NCBI RefSeq assembly: GCF_026343335.1 | Contig: NZ_JAPELX010000001.1 | Coordinates: 4,216,001 to 4,280,000 of the forward strand | Source: Streptomyces sp. NBC_00078 | Lineage (GTDB): Bacteria > Actinomycetota > Actinomycetes > Streptomycetales > Streptomycetaceae | Reading direction: 5' to 3' | Length of the DNA stretch: 64,000 nucleotides | Shown here: piece after piece, positions 15,994 through 23,851 of the stretch | Layout: the number at the start of each line of letters is the position of its first letter | Numbering within the stretch: the first letter of the stretch is position 1 | Translations under genes and position numbers: made by a program | The notes under the pieces: model-generated | The model's database searches: none | What the model was told of the DNA's origin: nothing | The model's input: only the letters and a program-made list of their open reading frames with translations

Positions 15994-17441
15994 AGAGGGT
16001 TCTACGCCGCTTCCAGACACTGCCGATTCGCTCGCGGCTGGCGATGCTCGTCGCTGCCGCTGTGGCGTTCGGGGTGGCGGCGGTTTCGGTCACCTGTTGG
16101 TTCATCGTGCAGGGGAAGTTGTACGAGCAGGTGGACAACCAGCTCAGCAATGCCAACATCAGGCTGTCCCAGGAGGACCTCACGGTTCTGCTGACCAGTT
16201 GTCCGAAGACCGCGACCGGGTCGTCCGGAAGCATGCGCCCCCGGGACTACTACGCGCAGGTGGTGAAGGCGGACGGCACAGTCTGCGTCTTCGGTGATTC
16301 CGCAGGTGTCGTGAAGACCACCGCCCAGGACCAGAAGATGGCGGACGACCCCGAGCCGGGGGTGCGAGTCTTCCGCAACAGCACGGACACGCGCGGCCAA
16401 GACGTACGCGTGCGCACCACCCCCCTCATGCTGGGCTTCGGCCCCGATGCTCAGGCCTATCCCGGCGTCGCGCTGATGGTTGGAGTGCCCCTCGAAGAGA
16501 CCAAGAAGACCCTCAACGACCTGGCTCTGGTCCTTCTGCTCGTCTCCGGCGTCGGAGTCCTCGGTGCCGGAGCCGCCGGGCTCGCGGTCGCCCGCGCGGG
16601 CCTCCGCCCCGTCGACAAGCTCACCGAGGCCGTCGAACACGTGGCCCGCACCGAGGACTTGGGCATCCGCATCCCCGTCGAGGACGACGCCGAGGACGAG
16701 GTGGCCCGTCTCTCCCGTTCCTTCAACTCGATGACCGCTTCCCTGGCCAGCTCCCGCGACCTGCAACAACAGCTCATCGCCGACGCCGGTCACGAACTCC
16801 GCACCCCCCTGACCTCCCTCCGTACCAACATCGAACTCCTCGCCCGCAGCGAGGAGACCGGCCGCCCGATCCCCCCGGCCGACCGGAAGGCGCTCCTCGC
16901 GTCGGTGAAGGCGCAGATGACCGAACTGGCCGCCCTGATCGGCGACTTGCAGGAGCTGTCGCGGTCGGAGGGGCAGCGGGGCGAACGGGTGCAGGTTGTC
17001 TCGCTCGAAGACACCGTCGAGGCCGCGCTGCGCCGCGCCCGGCTCCGCGGACCGGAGCTCACGATCAACGCCGACCTCCAGCCCTGGTACGTACGGGCGG
17101 AGCCGTCCGCGCTGGAGCGGGCCATCGTCAACATCCTCGACAACGCGGTGAAGTTCAGCCCGGAGGGCGGCACGGTCGAGGTGGAGCTCGGCAGCGGCAT
17201 CCTGACCGTCCGGGACCACGGCCCCGGCATCCCCGCCGACGAACTCCCCTACGTCTTCGACCGCTTCTGGCGCTCGCCGAGCGCGCGCGCCCTGTCGGGA
17301 TCGGGGCTCGGTCTGTCCATCGTGGCCCGCACAGTGGAGCAGGCGGGCGGCGAGGTCGGCCTGGCCCGTGCGGACGGTGGCGGCACGGTCGCGACGGTGC
17401 GGCTGCCGGGGGCGCCCACGCCCCCGCCGGAGATGCCTTAG
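15990..17441 (+). CDS. Sensor histidine kinase (MprB-like)
   Basis: A 483-aa membrane kinase with transmembrane helices at ~18-40 and ~178-200 flanking a ~135-residue extracytoplasmic sensor, followed by HAMP, a HisKA domain with His268 in DAGHELRTPL, and a HATPase domain with N box ERAIVNILDNAVKF, D-x-G-P-G-I-P and G-S-G-L-G-L-S. The GTG start overlaps the regulator's TGA. Likely senses envelope stress together with the upstream HtrA protease, by analogy with MprB. Its stop overlaps the convergent DUF397 gene stop by 3 bp. Confidence 0.9.
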   Translation: MKRVLRRFQTLPIRSRLAMLVAAAVAFGVAAVSVTCWFIVQGKLYEQVDNQLSNANIRLSQEDLTVLLTSCPKTATGSSGSMRPRDYYAQVVKADGTVCVFGDSAGVVKTTAQDQKMADDPEPGVRVFRNSTDTRGQDVRVRTTPLMLGFGPDAQAYPGVALMVGVPLEETKKTLNDLALVLLLVSGVGVLGAGAAGLAVARAGLRPVDKLTEAVEHVARTEDLGIRIPVEDDAEDEVARLSRSFNSMTASLASSRDLQQQLIADAGHELRTPLTSLRTNIELLARSEETGRPIPPADRKALLASVKAQMTELAALIGDLQELSRSEGQRGERVQVVSLEDTVEAALRRARLRGPELTINADLQPWYVRAEPSALERAIVNILDNAVKFSPEGGTVEVELGSGILTVRDHGPGIPADELPYVFDRFWRSPSARALSGSGLGLSIVARTVEQAGGEVGLARADGGGTVATVRLPGAPTPPPEMP

Positions 17442-17659
17442 CCGGTCAGGCTCCCTGCCCCTTCGCCCTTGACCCCGTCCACGAACACGGACCAGGAGGC
17501 GGCCGAGAAGAGCAGCGGGTTGGACGCCGGGGCCTTGCTGTCCCGGACGGGAACCACGCCGGGGTGGCCGTCGGCGACCTCGACGCAGTTCGTGCCGCCC
17601 CCGTCGCTGTAGGACGACTTGCGCCACGCAGCATTCGTGAGGTCGGGGATCCCGTTCAT
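17438..17659 (-). CDS. DUF397 protein
   Basis: A 73-aa DUF397 protein: AAWRKSSYSDGGGTNCVEVADG, then VVPVRDSKAP and ASWSVFVDGVKG. It starts inside the XRE gene stop (ATGA overlap at 17656-17659), so it is translated with it. Probable small partner of that regulator. Its 3' end overlaps the histidine-kinase stop on the other strand. Confidence 0.88.
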   Translation of the reverse strand: MNGIPDLTNAAWRKSSYSDGGGTNCVEVADGHPGVVPVRDSKAPASNPLLFSAASWSVFVDGVKGEGAGSLTG

Positions 17660-18489
17660 GATCTGTACTCCTCCAGAAGGCGTTTGATGAACGCCGTCGA
17701 CTCCACCGGAGTCAGAGCCACGTCCCTGACGCGATCGTAGGACAAGCGGAAGGACAACACCTTGTCTGGATCTTCGATCAGTTCGCCGAAGCCGTTGCCC
17801 TCCACATAGGCAACGGGGTCTCCGACGCGCTGCCAAAAGAGCCAGAGGTGGCTGTCCATGAGGTCGTGCACCCCAGCAGTGAAGGGCAGTACCTGCAGCG
17901 CGACATCCGGAAGTTCCGCCGCATCCACCAGATGCGACAGCTGGTTCCTCCACACCTTCGCGTCGGGAACCGGCCGCCGCAGGGCCCCCTCGTCCAGGAT
18001 CACGCGCACGCTCGGCGTCGGTTCGCGGTACAGCAGCTCCTGCCGTCCCATGCGCAGGGCCACCTGCTCTTCGATTTCATCGCCGTTGCCAGCCGTTGTC
18101 TGGGCTCCGGACAACCCCGACAACACAGCGCGGGCGTAGTCCTCGGTCTGCAACAGTCCCGGCACCCTCAGCTGAAACATCCACATGACCCGAGCCGTCG
18201 CCTCCAGGTCCATGAACGCCTTGTACTTGTCCTTGACGACTTCACTGCGTGCGTCCCGCCACAGGCGAACGAGCAGGTCACCGGACTCGTAGTAGCTGTC
18301 CAGGTCCTCCATGACCGCCCGCTTCGAGAGCCGCTCCCCCTTCTCCAAACGGAAGAGATAGCTCTTGTCGTACGACGTGTCCGCCGACAACTGCGCCAGC
18401 GTCTTGCCCGCCTTCTCCCGCAGGAAATGCAGCGTCCGCCCAAGCTCGGCACGCCTCGACTCCCGTTCCCCGTCAACGAGTTCGCTCAT
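17656..18489 (-). CDS. XRE-family regulator with DUF5753 domain
   Basis: A 277-aa regulator: N-terminal helix-turn-helix (~14-70, LGRTLHFLREKAGKTLAQLSAD...YLFRLEKGERL) and a C-terminal DUF5753 domain (VPGLLQTEDYARAVL, LQVLPFTAGVH, LTPVESTAFIKRLLEE). The ATG at 18489 puts a perfect 9-bp inverted repeat 14 bp upstream, the expected autoregulatory operator. A near-identical copy of that repeat lies inside the coding region at 18095-18115. It is coupled to a downstream DUF397 gene. Target and ligand unknown. Confidence 0.9.
   Translation of the reverse strand: MSELVDGERESRRAELGRTLHFLREKAGKTLAQLSADTSYDKSYLFRLEKGERLSKRAVMEDLDSYYESGDLLVRLWRDARSEVVKDKYKAFMDLEATARVMWMFQLRVPGLLQTEDYARAVLSGLSGAQTTAGNGDEIEEQVALRMGRQELLYREPTPSVRVILDEGALRRPVPDAKVWRNQLSHLVDAAELPDVALQVLPFTAGVHDLMDSHLWLFWQRVGDPVAYVEGNGFGELIEDPDKVLSFRLSYDRVRDVALTPVESTAFIKRLLEEYRS
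18095..18115. promoter_or_regulatory. Intragenic copy of the XRE operator palindrome
   Basis: GTTGTCTGG-GCT-CCGGACAAC within the XRE coding sequence (the SGAQTTAG region). It has the same left half-site and 3-bp spacer as the promoter palindrome at 18503-18523, with a single A-to-G difference in the right arm. Confidence 0.55.
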
Positions 18490-18502
18490 GTCACCCCTCG
18501 CC

Positions 18503-18523
18503 GTTGTCTGGCGCCCAGACAAC
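18503..18523. promoter_or_regulatory. Operator palindrome upstream of the XRE gene
   Basis: Perfect inverted repeat GTTGTCTGG-CGC-CCAGACAAC, 9-bp arms with a 3-bp spacer, centred 24 bp upstream of the XRE start codon in the divergent region shared with the gene at 18674. Confidence 0.65.
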
Positions 18524-18601
18524 GCCAGCCCTCTTCCGCAGCGTACGCGCGAGCAGTGACGATCGAGACACGAACGGTAATCACCGCTCGTCAGAACCGC
18601 C

Positions 18602-18650
18602 GCCACGCCAAAACCCCCGCGACCGATGCTGCTCGGTCCGGGGGCGTGGC
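18602..18650 (+). promoter_or_regulatory. Long hairpin in the 5' leader of the 18674 gene
   Basis: Three stacked stems with small bulges: GCCACGC/GCGTGGC, CCCCCG/CGGGGG and GACCGA/TCGGTC around a TGCTGC loop. It ends ~9 bp before the AAGGAG of the next gene, so it may act as a terminator or attenuator. Confidence 0.45.
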
Positions 18651-18673
18651 CGACGCTTCGAAGGAGTGCCGAC

Positions 18674-19009
18674 ATGAGGGAACGTATCGCGGGACTCTGC
18701 GAGTCGCTACCGCTCGCAATCGTGCACGCGCTGCTGCCCGCCCACGGCCGACACCGAGCCGGGCCGGCCCAACCGCTCGGCGGAGAGCGACCGTTCGCTC
18801 CTGCCGCGGCCACGTCCGCGCGACTCGACCACCCCGCCGACGTAGGCCCGTTCGAGCAGGACACCCACCTCGTACGCCCCTACCTCCTCACCCACGACGA
18901 GCGCCGCGAACGCCGCCTCCGACGCAGGCGCCGTCAGGCCCTGTGGCTCGCCGTGCACGGCATCGACGTAGGCCCTCGGCGCATTCACGGAGTGGCGGTG
19001 TCCGCATGA
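18674..19009 (+). CDS. Hypothetical protein, 111 aa, basic C-terminal region
   Basis: Starts ATG at 18674 after a clear GAAGGAG site. The protein opens MRERIAGLCESLPLAIVHALLPAHGRHR and ends with a strongly basic helix (DERRERRLRRRRRQALWLAVHGIDVGPR). No enzymatic motif. Such proteins recur in streptomycetes beside XRE/DUF397 modules. Its stop overlaps the next start (ATGA), so the two are coupled. Function unknown. Confidence 0.72.
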   Translation: MRERIAGLCESLPLAIVHALLPAHGRHRAGPAQPLGGERPFAPAAATSARLDHPADVGPFEQDTHLVRPYLLTHDERRERRLRRRRRQALWLAVHGIDVGPRRIHGVAVSA

Positions 19010-19317
19010 GCGCGGCCGAGGAGATCCCCACGCTTGAGCAGTTGCGGCTGCTTCCCTGGACCACCCCCGAAGGCAAACCCTGTTACCTCAGCACCGACGG
19101 GGGCGGCAGCAAGCTGTCCCTGCTGGCCGACGACGTGGAAGCGGCTCAACTGGACTCCGGGGAACAGGTACTCACGGGATCCAGGGCCGTACTCGCCGAT
19201 CCGAAGGCGGGTGAACGAGCGGTGCGCTTCGCACTCACCAGGGCGGCCGAGTCCCTGGAGGACGTCCTTCGGGTCGCGGCCAGTCGAGGCCGGCGGGTCC
19301 ACCGCTACGGCGGGTGA
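19006..19317 (+). CDS. Hypothetical protein, 103 aa
   Basis: Acidic, soluble 103-aa protein (PTLEQLRLLPWTTPEGKPCYLS, LADDVEAAQLDSGEQVLTG, RFALTRAAESLEDVLRVAA). Coupled by ATGA overlap to the preceding 111-aa gene; the pair is a recurring streptomycete cassette next to XRE regulators. No recognised domain; function unknown. Confidence 0.72.
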   Translation: MSAAEEIPTLEQLRLLPWTTPEGKPCYLSTDGGGSKLSLLADDVEAAQLDSGEQVLTGSRAVLADPKAGERAVRFALTRAAESLEDVLRVAASRGRRVHRYGG

Positions 19318-19326
19318 CGTCACGGT

Positions 19327-19374
19327 GATGGCGGGGCGGGACCACCACCTGTGTGGTGGTCCCGCCCCGCCATC
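19327..19374. terminator. Bidirectional terminator
   Basis: 22-bp perfect stem starting GATGGCGGGG with a CTGT tetraloop, lying 9 bp past the plus-strand gene stop and 18 bp before the convergent PIN-toxin stop. Confidence 0.9.
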
Positions 19375-19392
19375 GGCTTCCGATGTCCGGCG

Positions 19393-19791
19393 TCAGTGGA
19401 AGCCGAGCATTCCAGGGGAGTCGATGTCGACCGTGAGGAAGCCCGGAGGATAGTCGTCCTCGCGTCCCGTCAGGATGATGGACATGCCTCCGGTCTCCAG
19501 ATGCGGCGTGGCCACGAAGACGACGTGGCAAGTGTCAGCCCCACCCCACCCGTCACGCACCATTCCGCCCACCGTCACGGCTGCTGTCTGACCGAGCGGG
19601 TCGATATGGATTCCCGGCAACGCGAGCAAGTCGGCTCCGACGCCCGCGTCCTTCTCCTCGGCCTTCATGAGGCAAAGCGCCGGAACACGCAGCCAGTCAC
19701 CGGGCGTGCGCGCAACGTTGTCCGCCAAGCGGTGCAGTGCCTGGTGCCCGTGAGCGAGTGCGAAAGCCGCACTCGTGTCGAGGATGATCAC
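19393..19791 (-). CDS. PIN-domain protein, probable VapC-type toxin
   Basis: A 132-aa protein beginning MIILDTSAAFALAHGHQAL. The D-T-S of the PIN fold is clear and an acidic Glu-Glu-Lys-Asp stretch lies near residue 45. The later conserved acidic residues are less obvious, so catalytic competence is uncertain. Probable Mg-dependent ribonuclease toxin. The GTG at 19791 overlaps the antitoxin stop (GTGA), the usual antitoxin-first arrangement. Confidence 0.7.
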   Translation of the reverse strand: MIILDTSAAFALAHGHQALHRLADNVARTPGDWLRVPALCLMKAEEKDAGVGADLLALPGIHIDPLGQTAAVTVGGMVRDGWGGADTCHVVFVATPHLETGGMSIILTGREDDYPPGFLTVDIDSPGMLGFH

Positions 19792-20075
19792 GTAGCGTGC
19801 CCGCCGAGCGCCCGCGCCTTCTCCGCAGCCATCGCGTAGATGTTGGCCAGGACATCCGGCCCGTTGTCGAACTCCTCGTCGGTGAGCGTGCAGCCCATGC
19901 GTTCACGCAGCGCCTTGCGGGTGGTCGCCACCCGCTCCGCGATCTGCTCCGCCGTCGGCTGCTCGGACGCCAGCTGCTCGACGAGCTGCCCCAGCGTCGT
20001 ACCCCGCTCCTTGGCGACCTGGGCGAGATGGTCACGGGCCTGCCGGGACACCTGAATGGTCGTCGTCTCTGCCAT
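19788..20075 (-). CDS. Ribbon-helix-helix-type antitoxin, VapB-like
   Basis: A 95-aa protein. The N-terminus TTTIQVSRQARDHLAQVAKERGTTLGQLVEQLA fits a ribbon-helix-helix DNA-binding domain, followed by a flexible acidic toxin-binding tail (DEEFDNGPDVLANIYAMAAEKARALGG). The ATG at 20075 is favoured; the start codon lies in one of two tandem 11-bp repeats that may form its operator. Translationally coupled to the PIN gene. Confidence 0.75.
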   Translation of the reverse strand: MAETTTIQVSRQARDHLAQVAKERGTTLGQLVEQLASEQPTAEQIAERVATTRKALRERMGCTLTDEEFDNGPDVLANIYAMAAEKARALGGHAT

Positions 20076-20095
20076 AGTGCCACCATAGTTCCACC
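20073..20095 (-). promoter_or_regulatory. Tandem 11-bp repeats over the antitoxin start
   Basis: Two direct copies of CATAGT(G/T)CCAC on the plus strand at 20073-20083 and 20084-20094, one helical turn apart, including the antitoxin start codon. A candidate autoregulatory site. Confidence 0.4.
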
Positions 20096-20509
20096 ACAGA
20101 CCCTTTGGCTCGGTCACGGCGCCCACGTCATCCGATCGTGGCGCCGACCGCTTCCCGACCCGCCGCAAGGGCCCACAGCGAGCGGTCCTACTCCCTTCCC
20201 AGCCGCGCACCTGTTCGGCGCGCCCGGGGAGGGAAACCGTCGGTGGACGAAAGCGGTGTGGAGCGCGAGTACCGGCTCGCTCATCTCTACGACATGGAGG
20301 GCCGCCGCGTCCGGCTCCCGCACCTCGACGACTGGCAGCCGTAGCTCGCCGAGTGTGCGCGGTGCAGTCCGGCGGAGAAGGGCGGTGCGAGGAGCCGTGC
20401 CGGGGCGACCGGCCGTCGTCACGGCCCGAAGCACTCCCAGCTGCCGCTTCCGGCGAAATCGGTGAACCACCCGCCGACGGCGAGCGACCCGCGCCGGTTC
20501 TGACCGGCG
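20096..20509. other. Intergenic region without a firm gene
   Basis: About 410 bp between the antitoxin and the DUF2993 gene. It holds one possible 33-codon plus-strand ORF at 20243-20344 (GTG start; EREYRLAHLYDMEGRRVRL) with a weak GGGAGGG upstream, perhaps a gene remnant. No terminator or RNA is evident. Confidence 0.3.
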
Positions 20510-21838
20510 TCAACGGGACCGGCCCACCGCCAGGCCCGAGCCCTGGATCCGCACCCTGATCCCGTCCTTCTCCACCCGTACGTCCCGAAGCCGCAGTTCA
20601 CCGTGGTGCGGCGAGGGCAGGCTGAAGCCCAGGGACAGCCGGTCGGCCAGGACGGGGCGGGTGAGCCGGGGCAGGGCGTCCAGCAGGGCCGGGTCGAAGC
20701 CGAGGCGCTTGAGCAGTGCGGGGTGCTCCAGGGCCAGGTCGATCAGGTTGAGCCGCATGGCCCGGTGGACGAAGCGGGGCGAGCCGGTCACCCGCGCCAG
20801 CTCGGCGTCGGAGCGCAGGGCCGCGCGCACCGCGGAGTCGGGCACGCCGAGCCGCCGTACCACCGATGGAACCGAGAACAACGCCTTCGCCTTGCTCGTC
20901 TCGCGCGCCAGGCGCGCGGCGGAGCCGCGGGTCAGATGCAGTCCCTCGGAGGCGCCGGTGCCGGGCCGGTAGGTCGCCAGGTCCCCGATGTCCAGCCGCA
21001 TTCCGCCGATCCGCGTGGCGATGGAGCGGTCGCCGTCCCGGCTGATACGAGCGTCCGCCCGAAGGCGCAGGTCATGTCCGGCCACCGGAAGCGTGCCGCG
21101 GGCGAGCACCCGGTCGCGGCCGTGTCCGGTGAACGTGACCTGGGAGGCGCCGAGTTCGCGGTTCAGGTCGTCGAAGGAGAGCAGTACGTCGCCGTCGAGC
21201 CGGGGAATGGCCGCACCCCGTACGGAGGTCGGACCGTCGGGGGCGTCGAGGAGTACGTCGTGCGCGGTCGCCGTCACCTTGGCCAGGGAGACCCGGTCGG
21301 CCGCGACGTCCGGCACGGTCACCTTCACCGACTCCAGTCGGCCGTCGGCGAGTTGGGTGACGAAGGGGAAGCCGCTGATCTCCACTTCGGGCGCCGCGCT
21401 CAGCCGCATCCGGTCCTTGAGCGAGTCCGCCGCGCGGCGCTCGGCGTACAGCAGCGCCCAGCGGTCGGCGAGGGTGAGGAAGGCGGCGAGGACGACGAGT
21501 CCCGCCACGGCCTTCAGCGCGAGCGGCAGGCCGGCGAAGCGGCCGCGCCTGCGGCGGCGGCCGCTTCGCCGGTGGTTGGGCGGAGCCCAGGCGGCATCAC
21601 CGTCCTGGGCCTCTTCCGCCACGACCGGTGTCTGTACGTCCGTTGCCTGTACGTCCGTTGCCTGGAGGTCCCAGGCCCGTACGCCCAATGCCGGTACGCC
21701 CGAGGCCCGGGCGGCCGCGCCCTCGTCGACGTCCTCGTGGAGGAACTCCTCCAGCGGGCCGTCGTCGAGGTCGCCCAGTTCTTCGTAGGGGTTTCGATAG
21801 GGATGCGTCGATATGTGGTGGGGGGCACGCATCGTCAC
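20510..21838 (-). CDS. Large DUF2993 membrane-anchored protein
   Basis: A 442-aa protein. A ~90-residue acidic cytoplasmic region containing the short repeats QATDVQATDVQ and a basic RRRRRGR stretch precedes one membrane helix (~108-126). The DUF2993 domain follows, from AAPEVEISGFPFVTQLADGRLESVKV. Longer than the 249-aa member at 8169-8918 because of the tail and a ~100-residue C-terminal extension. Start is GTG 21838 or ATG 21832. Probable envelope lipid-binding role by analogy with LmeA. Confidence 0.82.
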   Translation of the reverse strand: MTMRAPHHISTHPYRNPYEELGDLDDGPLEEFLHEDVDEGAAARASGVPALGVRAWDLQATDVQATDVQTPVVAEEAQDGDAAWAPPNHRRSGRRRRRGRFAGLPLALKAVAGLVVLAAFLTLADRWALLYAERRAADSLKDRMRLSAAPEVEISGFPFVTQLADGRLESVKVTVPDVAADRVSLAKVTATAHDVLLDAPDGPTSVRGAAIPRLDGDVLLSFDDLNRELGASQVTFTGHGRDRVLARGTLPVAGHDLRLRADARISRDGDRSIATRIGGMRLDIGDLATYRPGTGASEGLHLTRGSAARLARETSKAKALFSVPSVVRRLGVPDSAVRAALRSDAELARVTGSPRFVHRAMRLNLIDLALEHPALLKRLGFDPALLDALPRLTRPVLADRLSLGFSLPSPHHGELRLRDVRVEKDGIRVRIQGSGLAVGRSR

Positions 21839-21890
21839 ATCCGACCATGCGAACGCCCCCCACCCGCAACCTGAACCCGGGGTATGCGAT

Positions 21891-23693
21891 CTAGCTCACC
21901 ATCGTGATCCGGTCGGCGGCCGGCGGCGCGATCGGGTTCGTCGCCGACGAGTTGGCCGTCAGGTACTGCTGCAGCGCCGCGAGGTCATCGGTACCGACCA
22001 GGTCGTTCGTACCCTGCCCCAGCGTCGTGAATCCGTCGCCGCCGCCCGCGAGGAAGCTGTTGGTGGCGACACGGTAGGTGGCGGCCGGGTCGATGGCGGC
22101 GCCGTTGAGCTTGACGGAGTCCGTCACCACACGGTCCGCGCCGGTCTTCGTCAGGTCCAGCGTGTACGTCAGCCCCGACGACGGCTGAAGGATCTTCGGC
22201 GCCGCGGCGTTCGCACCGCTCACCTGCTCCTTGAGCACCTGGATGATCTGGGCGCCGGTGAGGTTCTGCAGGTTCACGGTGTTGGAGAACGGCTGGACCG
22301 TGAAGCCCTCGGCGTAGGTGACGACACCGTCGCCCTCGGCGCCCTTGGCCGCGTAGGTCAGTCCCGCCCGCACACCGCCCGGGTTCATCAGCGCGAGGTC
22401 GGTCTCCGGGTCGAGTTCCTTGCCGTACGCGAGCTGCGCGTCGGCGATCAGGTCGCCCATCGGGGACTCGGTGCCGGTGTTCGGGACGTCGGCGGAGATG
22501 TAGCCGATCGCGCGGTTGCCGATGGGGGCCGCGAGGGTGTTCCACTTGTCGATCAGCCGGGTCATGTCCGGCGCCTTGGCGACGGTCCGGGTGACCACGT
22601 GGTTAGCCGACTTCACCGACGTACGGGCGATGTCACCGGTGAGACGGTCGTACGTGAGTGTGGTGTCCGTGTAGAGACGGCCGAAGGACGCGGCCGAGGT
22701 GACCATGCGGGGCCTGCCCGCCGGGTCGGGGATCGTGCACACGTACGCGTTGTGGGTGTGGCCGGTGACCAGGGCGTCCACCGACGGCGTGATGTTCTTG
22801 GCGATGTCGACGATCGGGCCGGAGATGCCGCTGCCCGCGCCCGGGGAGTCGCAGTCGTAGTTGTACGACCCCGAGGCGGGGAAGCCGCCCTCGTGGATGA
22901 GCGCGACGATCGACTTCACGCCCTGCTTCTGCAGCACCTTGGCGTACTTGTTGATCGTCTCGACCTCGTCCTTGAACTTCAGGCCCTTGACTCCGTCGGC
23001 GGAGACGACACCCGGGGTGTCCTCCAGCGTCACGCCGATGAACCCGATCTTGACGTCCTTCTTCTTCCACACCCAGTAGGGCTTGAGGATCGGCTTGTTC
23101 GTCTTCTCGTCGAGGACGTTGGCGGCCAGGTACGGGAAGTCGGCGCCCCTGAACTTCTTGTCCGTGTAGCAGCCGTCCTTGGGGTGGCAGCCGCCGTTCT
23201 GCAGCCGGGCCAGTTCCTTCGCGCCCTCGTCGAACTCGTGGTTGCCGACGCTCGTGACGTCCAGGTCGAGCTTGTTCAGCGCCTCGATGGTGGGCTCGTC
23301 GTGGAAGAGGCCCGAGATCAGCGGGGAGGCGCCGACCATGTCGCCGCCGGCCGCGGTGACGGAGTACGCCTTGCCCTTGCGGGCCTCGCGCAGATGGGTC
23401 GCGAGGTACTCGACACCGCCCGCGTCGATGGTCTTCGTCGTGCCGTCGGCCTGCAGTTCGCTCACGCGGCCGGACGAACCCGACGGCGGCTCCAGGTTGC
23501 CGTGCAGGTCGTTGAAGGAGAGCAGCTGTACGTCCTGGTAGCGGCTCGGGCGGTGGTGGCCGCCGCCCTTCGACTCGTGCGCGTCCGCCGGAAGCGCGGC
23601 GGCGAGTGCTCCGGCGGTGGCGAGTCCGGCGGCCGCGGCCACGAGACGGTACGTCCGTCTGCGGCGCTGGTTCGGCTGGGAAGTGGCTGGCAT
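21891..23693 (-). CDS. Secreted 5'-nucleotidase / metallophosphoesterase (UshA type)
   Basis: A 600-aa exported enzyme with an N-terminal signal peptide (RRRRTYRLVAAAAGLATAGALAAALPADA). The metallophosphatase domain has metal-site motifs SFNDLHGN, GGDMVG, GNHEFDEG and GHTHNAY. The C-terminal 5'-nucleotidase domain has NPGGVRAGL and GGDGFTTL. It likely hydrolyses extracellular nucleotides to release phosphate and nucleosides, which fits the phosphate genes in the window. ATG 23693 with AGGGGG upstream was chosen. Confidence 0.92.
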   Translation of the reverse strand: MPATSQPNQRRRRTYRLVAAAAGLATAGALAAALPADAHESKGGGHHRPSRYQDVQLLSFNDLHGNLEPPSGSSGRVSELQADGTTKTIDAGGVEYLATHLREARKGKAYSVTAAGGDMVGASPLISGLFHDEPTIEALNKLDLDVTSVGNHEFDEGAKELARLQNGGCHPKDGCYTDKKFRGADFPYLAANVLDEKTNKPILKPYWVWKKKDVKIGFIGVTLEDTPGVVSADGVKGLKFKDEVETINKYAKVLQKQGVKSIVALIHEGGFPASGSYNYDCDSPGAGSGISGPIVDIAKNITPSVDALVTGHTHNAYVCTIPDPAGRPRMVTSAASFGRLYTDTTLTYDRLTGDIARTSVKSANHVVTRTVAKAPDMTRLIDKWNTLAAPIGNRAIGYISADVPNTGTESPMGDLIADAQLAYGKELDPETDLALMNPGGVRAGLTYAAKGAEGDGVVTYAEGFTVQPFSNTVNLQNLTGAQIIQVLKEQVSGANAAAPKILQPSSGLTYTLDLTKTGADRVVTDSVKLNGAAIDPAATYRVATNSFLAGGGDGFTTLGQGTNDLVGTDDLAALQQYLTANSSATNPIAPPAADRITMVS

Positions 23694-23851
23694 GCGCCCC
23701 CCTGTGGGTCTGCTGAGGAAGTGGTCCCCCGTCCGGCGCAGCCTAGGGTCAACGCGCGTAGCGTGAAAAGGGATTCGTGATGACAACCTGGTTTCCCTTT
23801 ACCCCTCCCTTGACCCCCACTTTGCGGGGCGGTCCCCTTACCCTCGTACGC

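Noticed and set aside
20243..20344. 33-codon plus-strand ORF
   Set aside because: Weak ribosome-binding site, no partner gene and no recognisable motif; kept only as a comment on the region.
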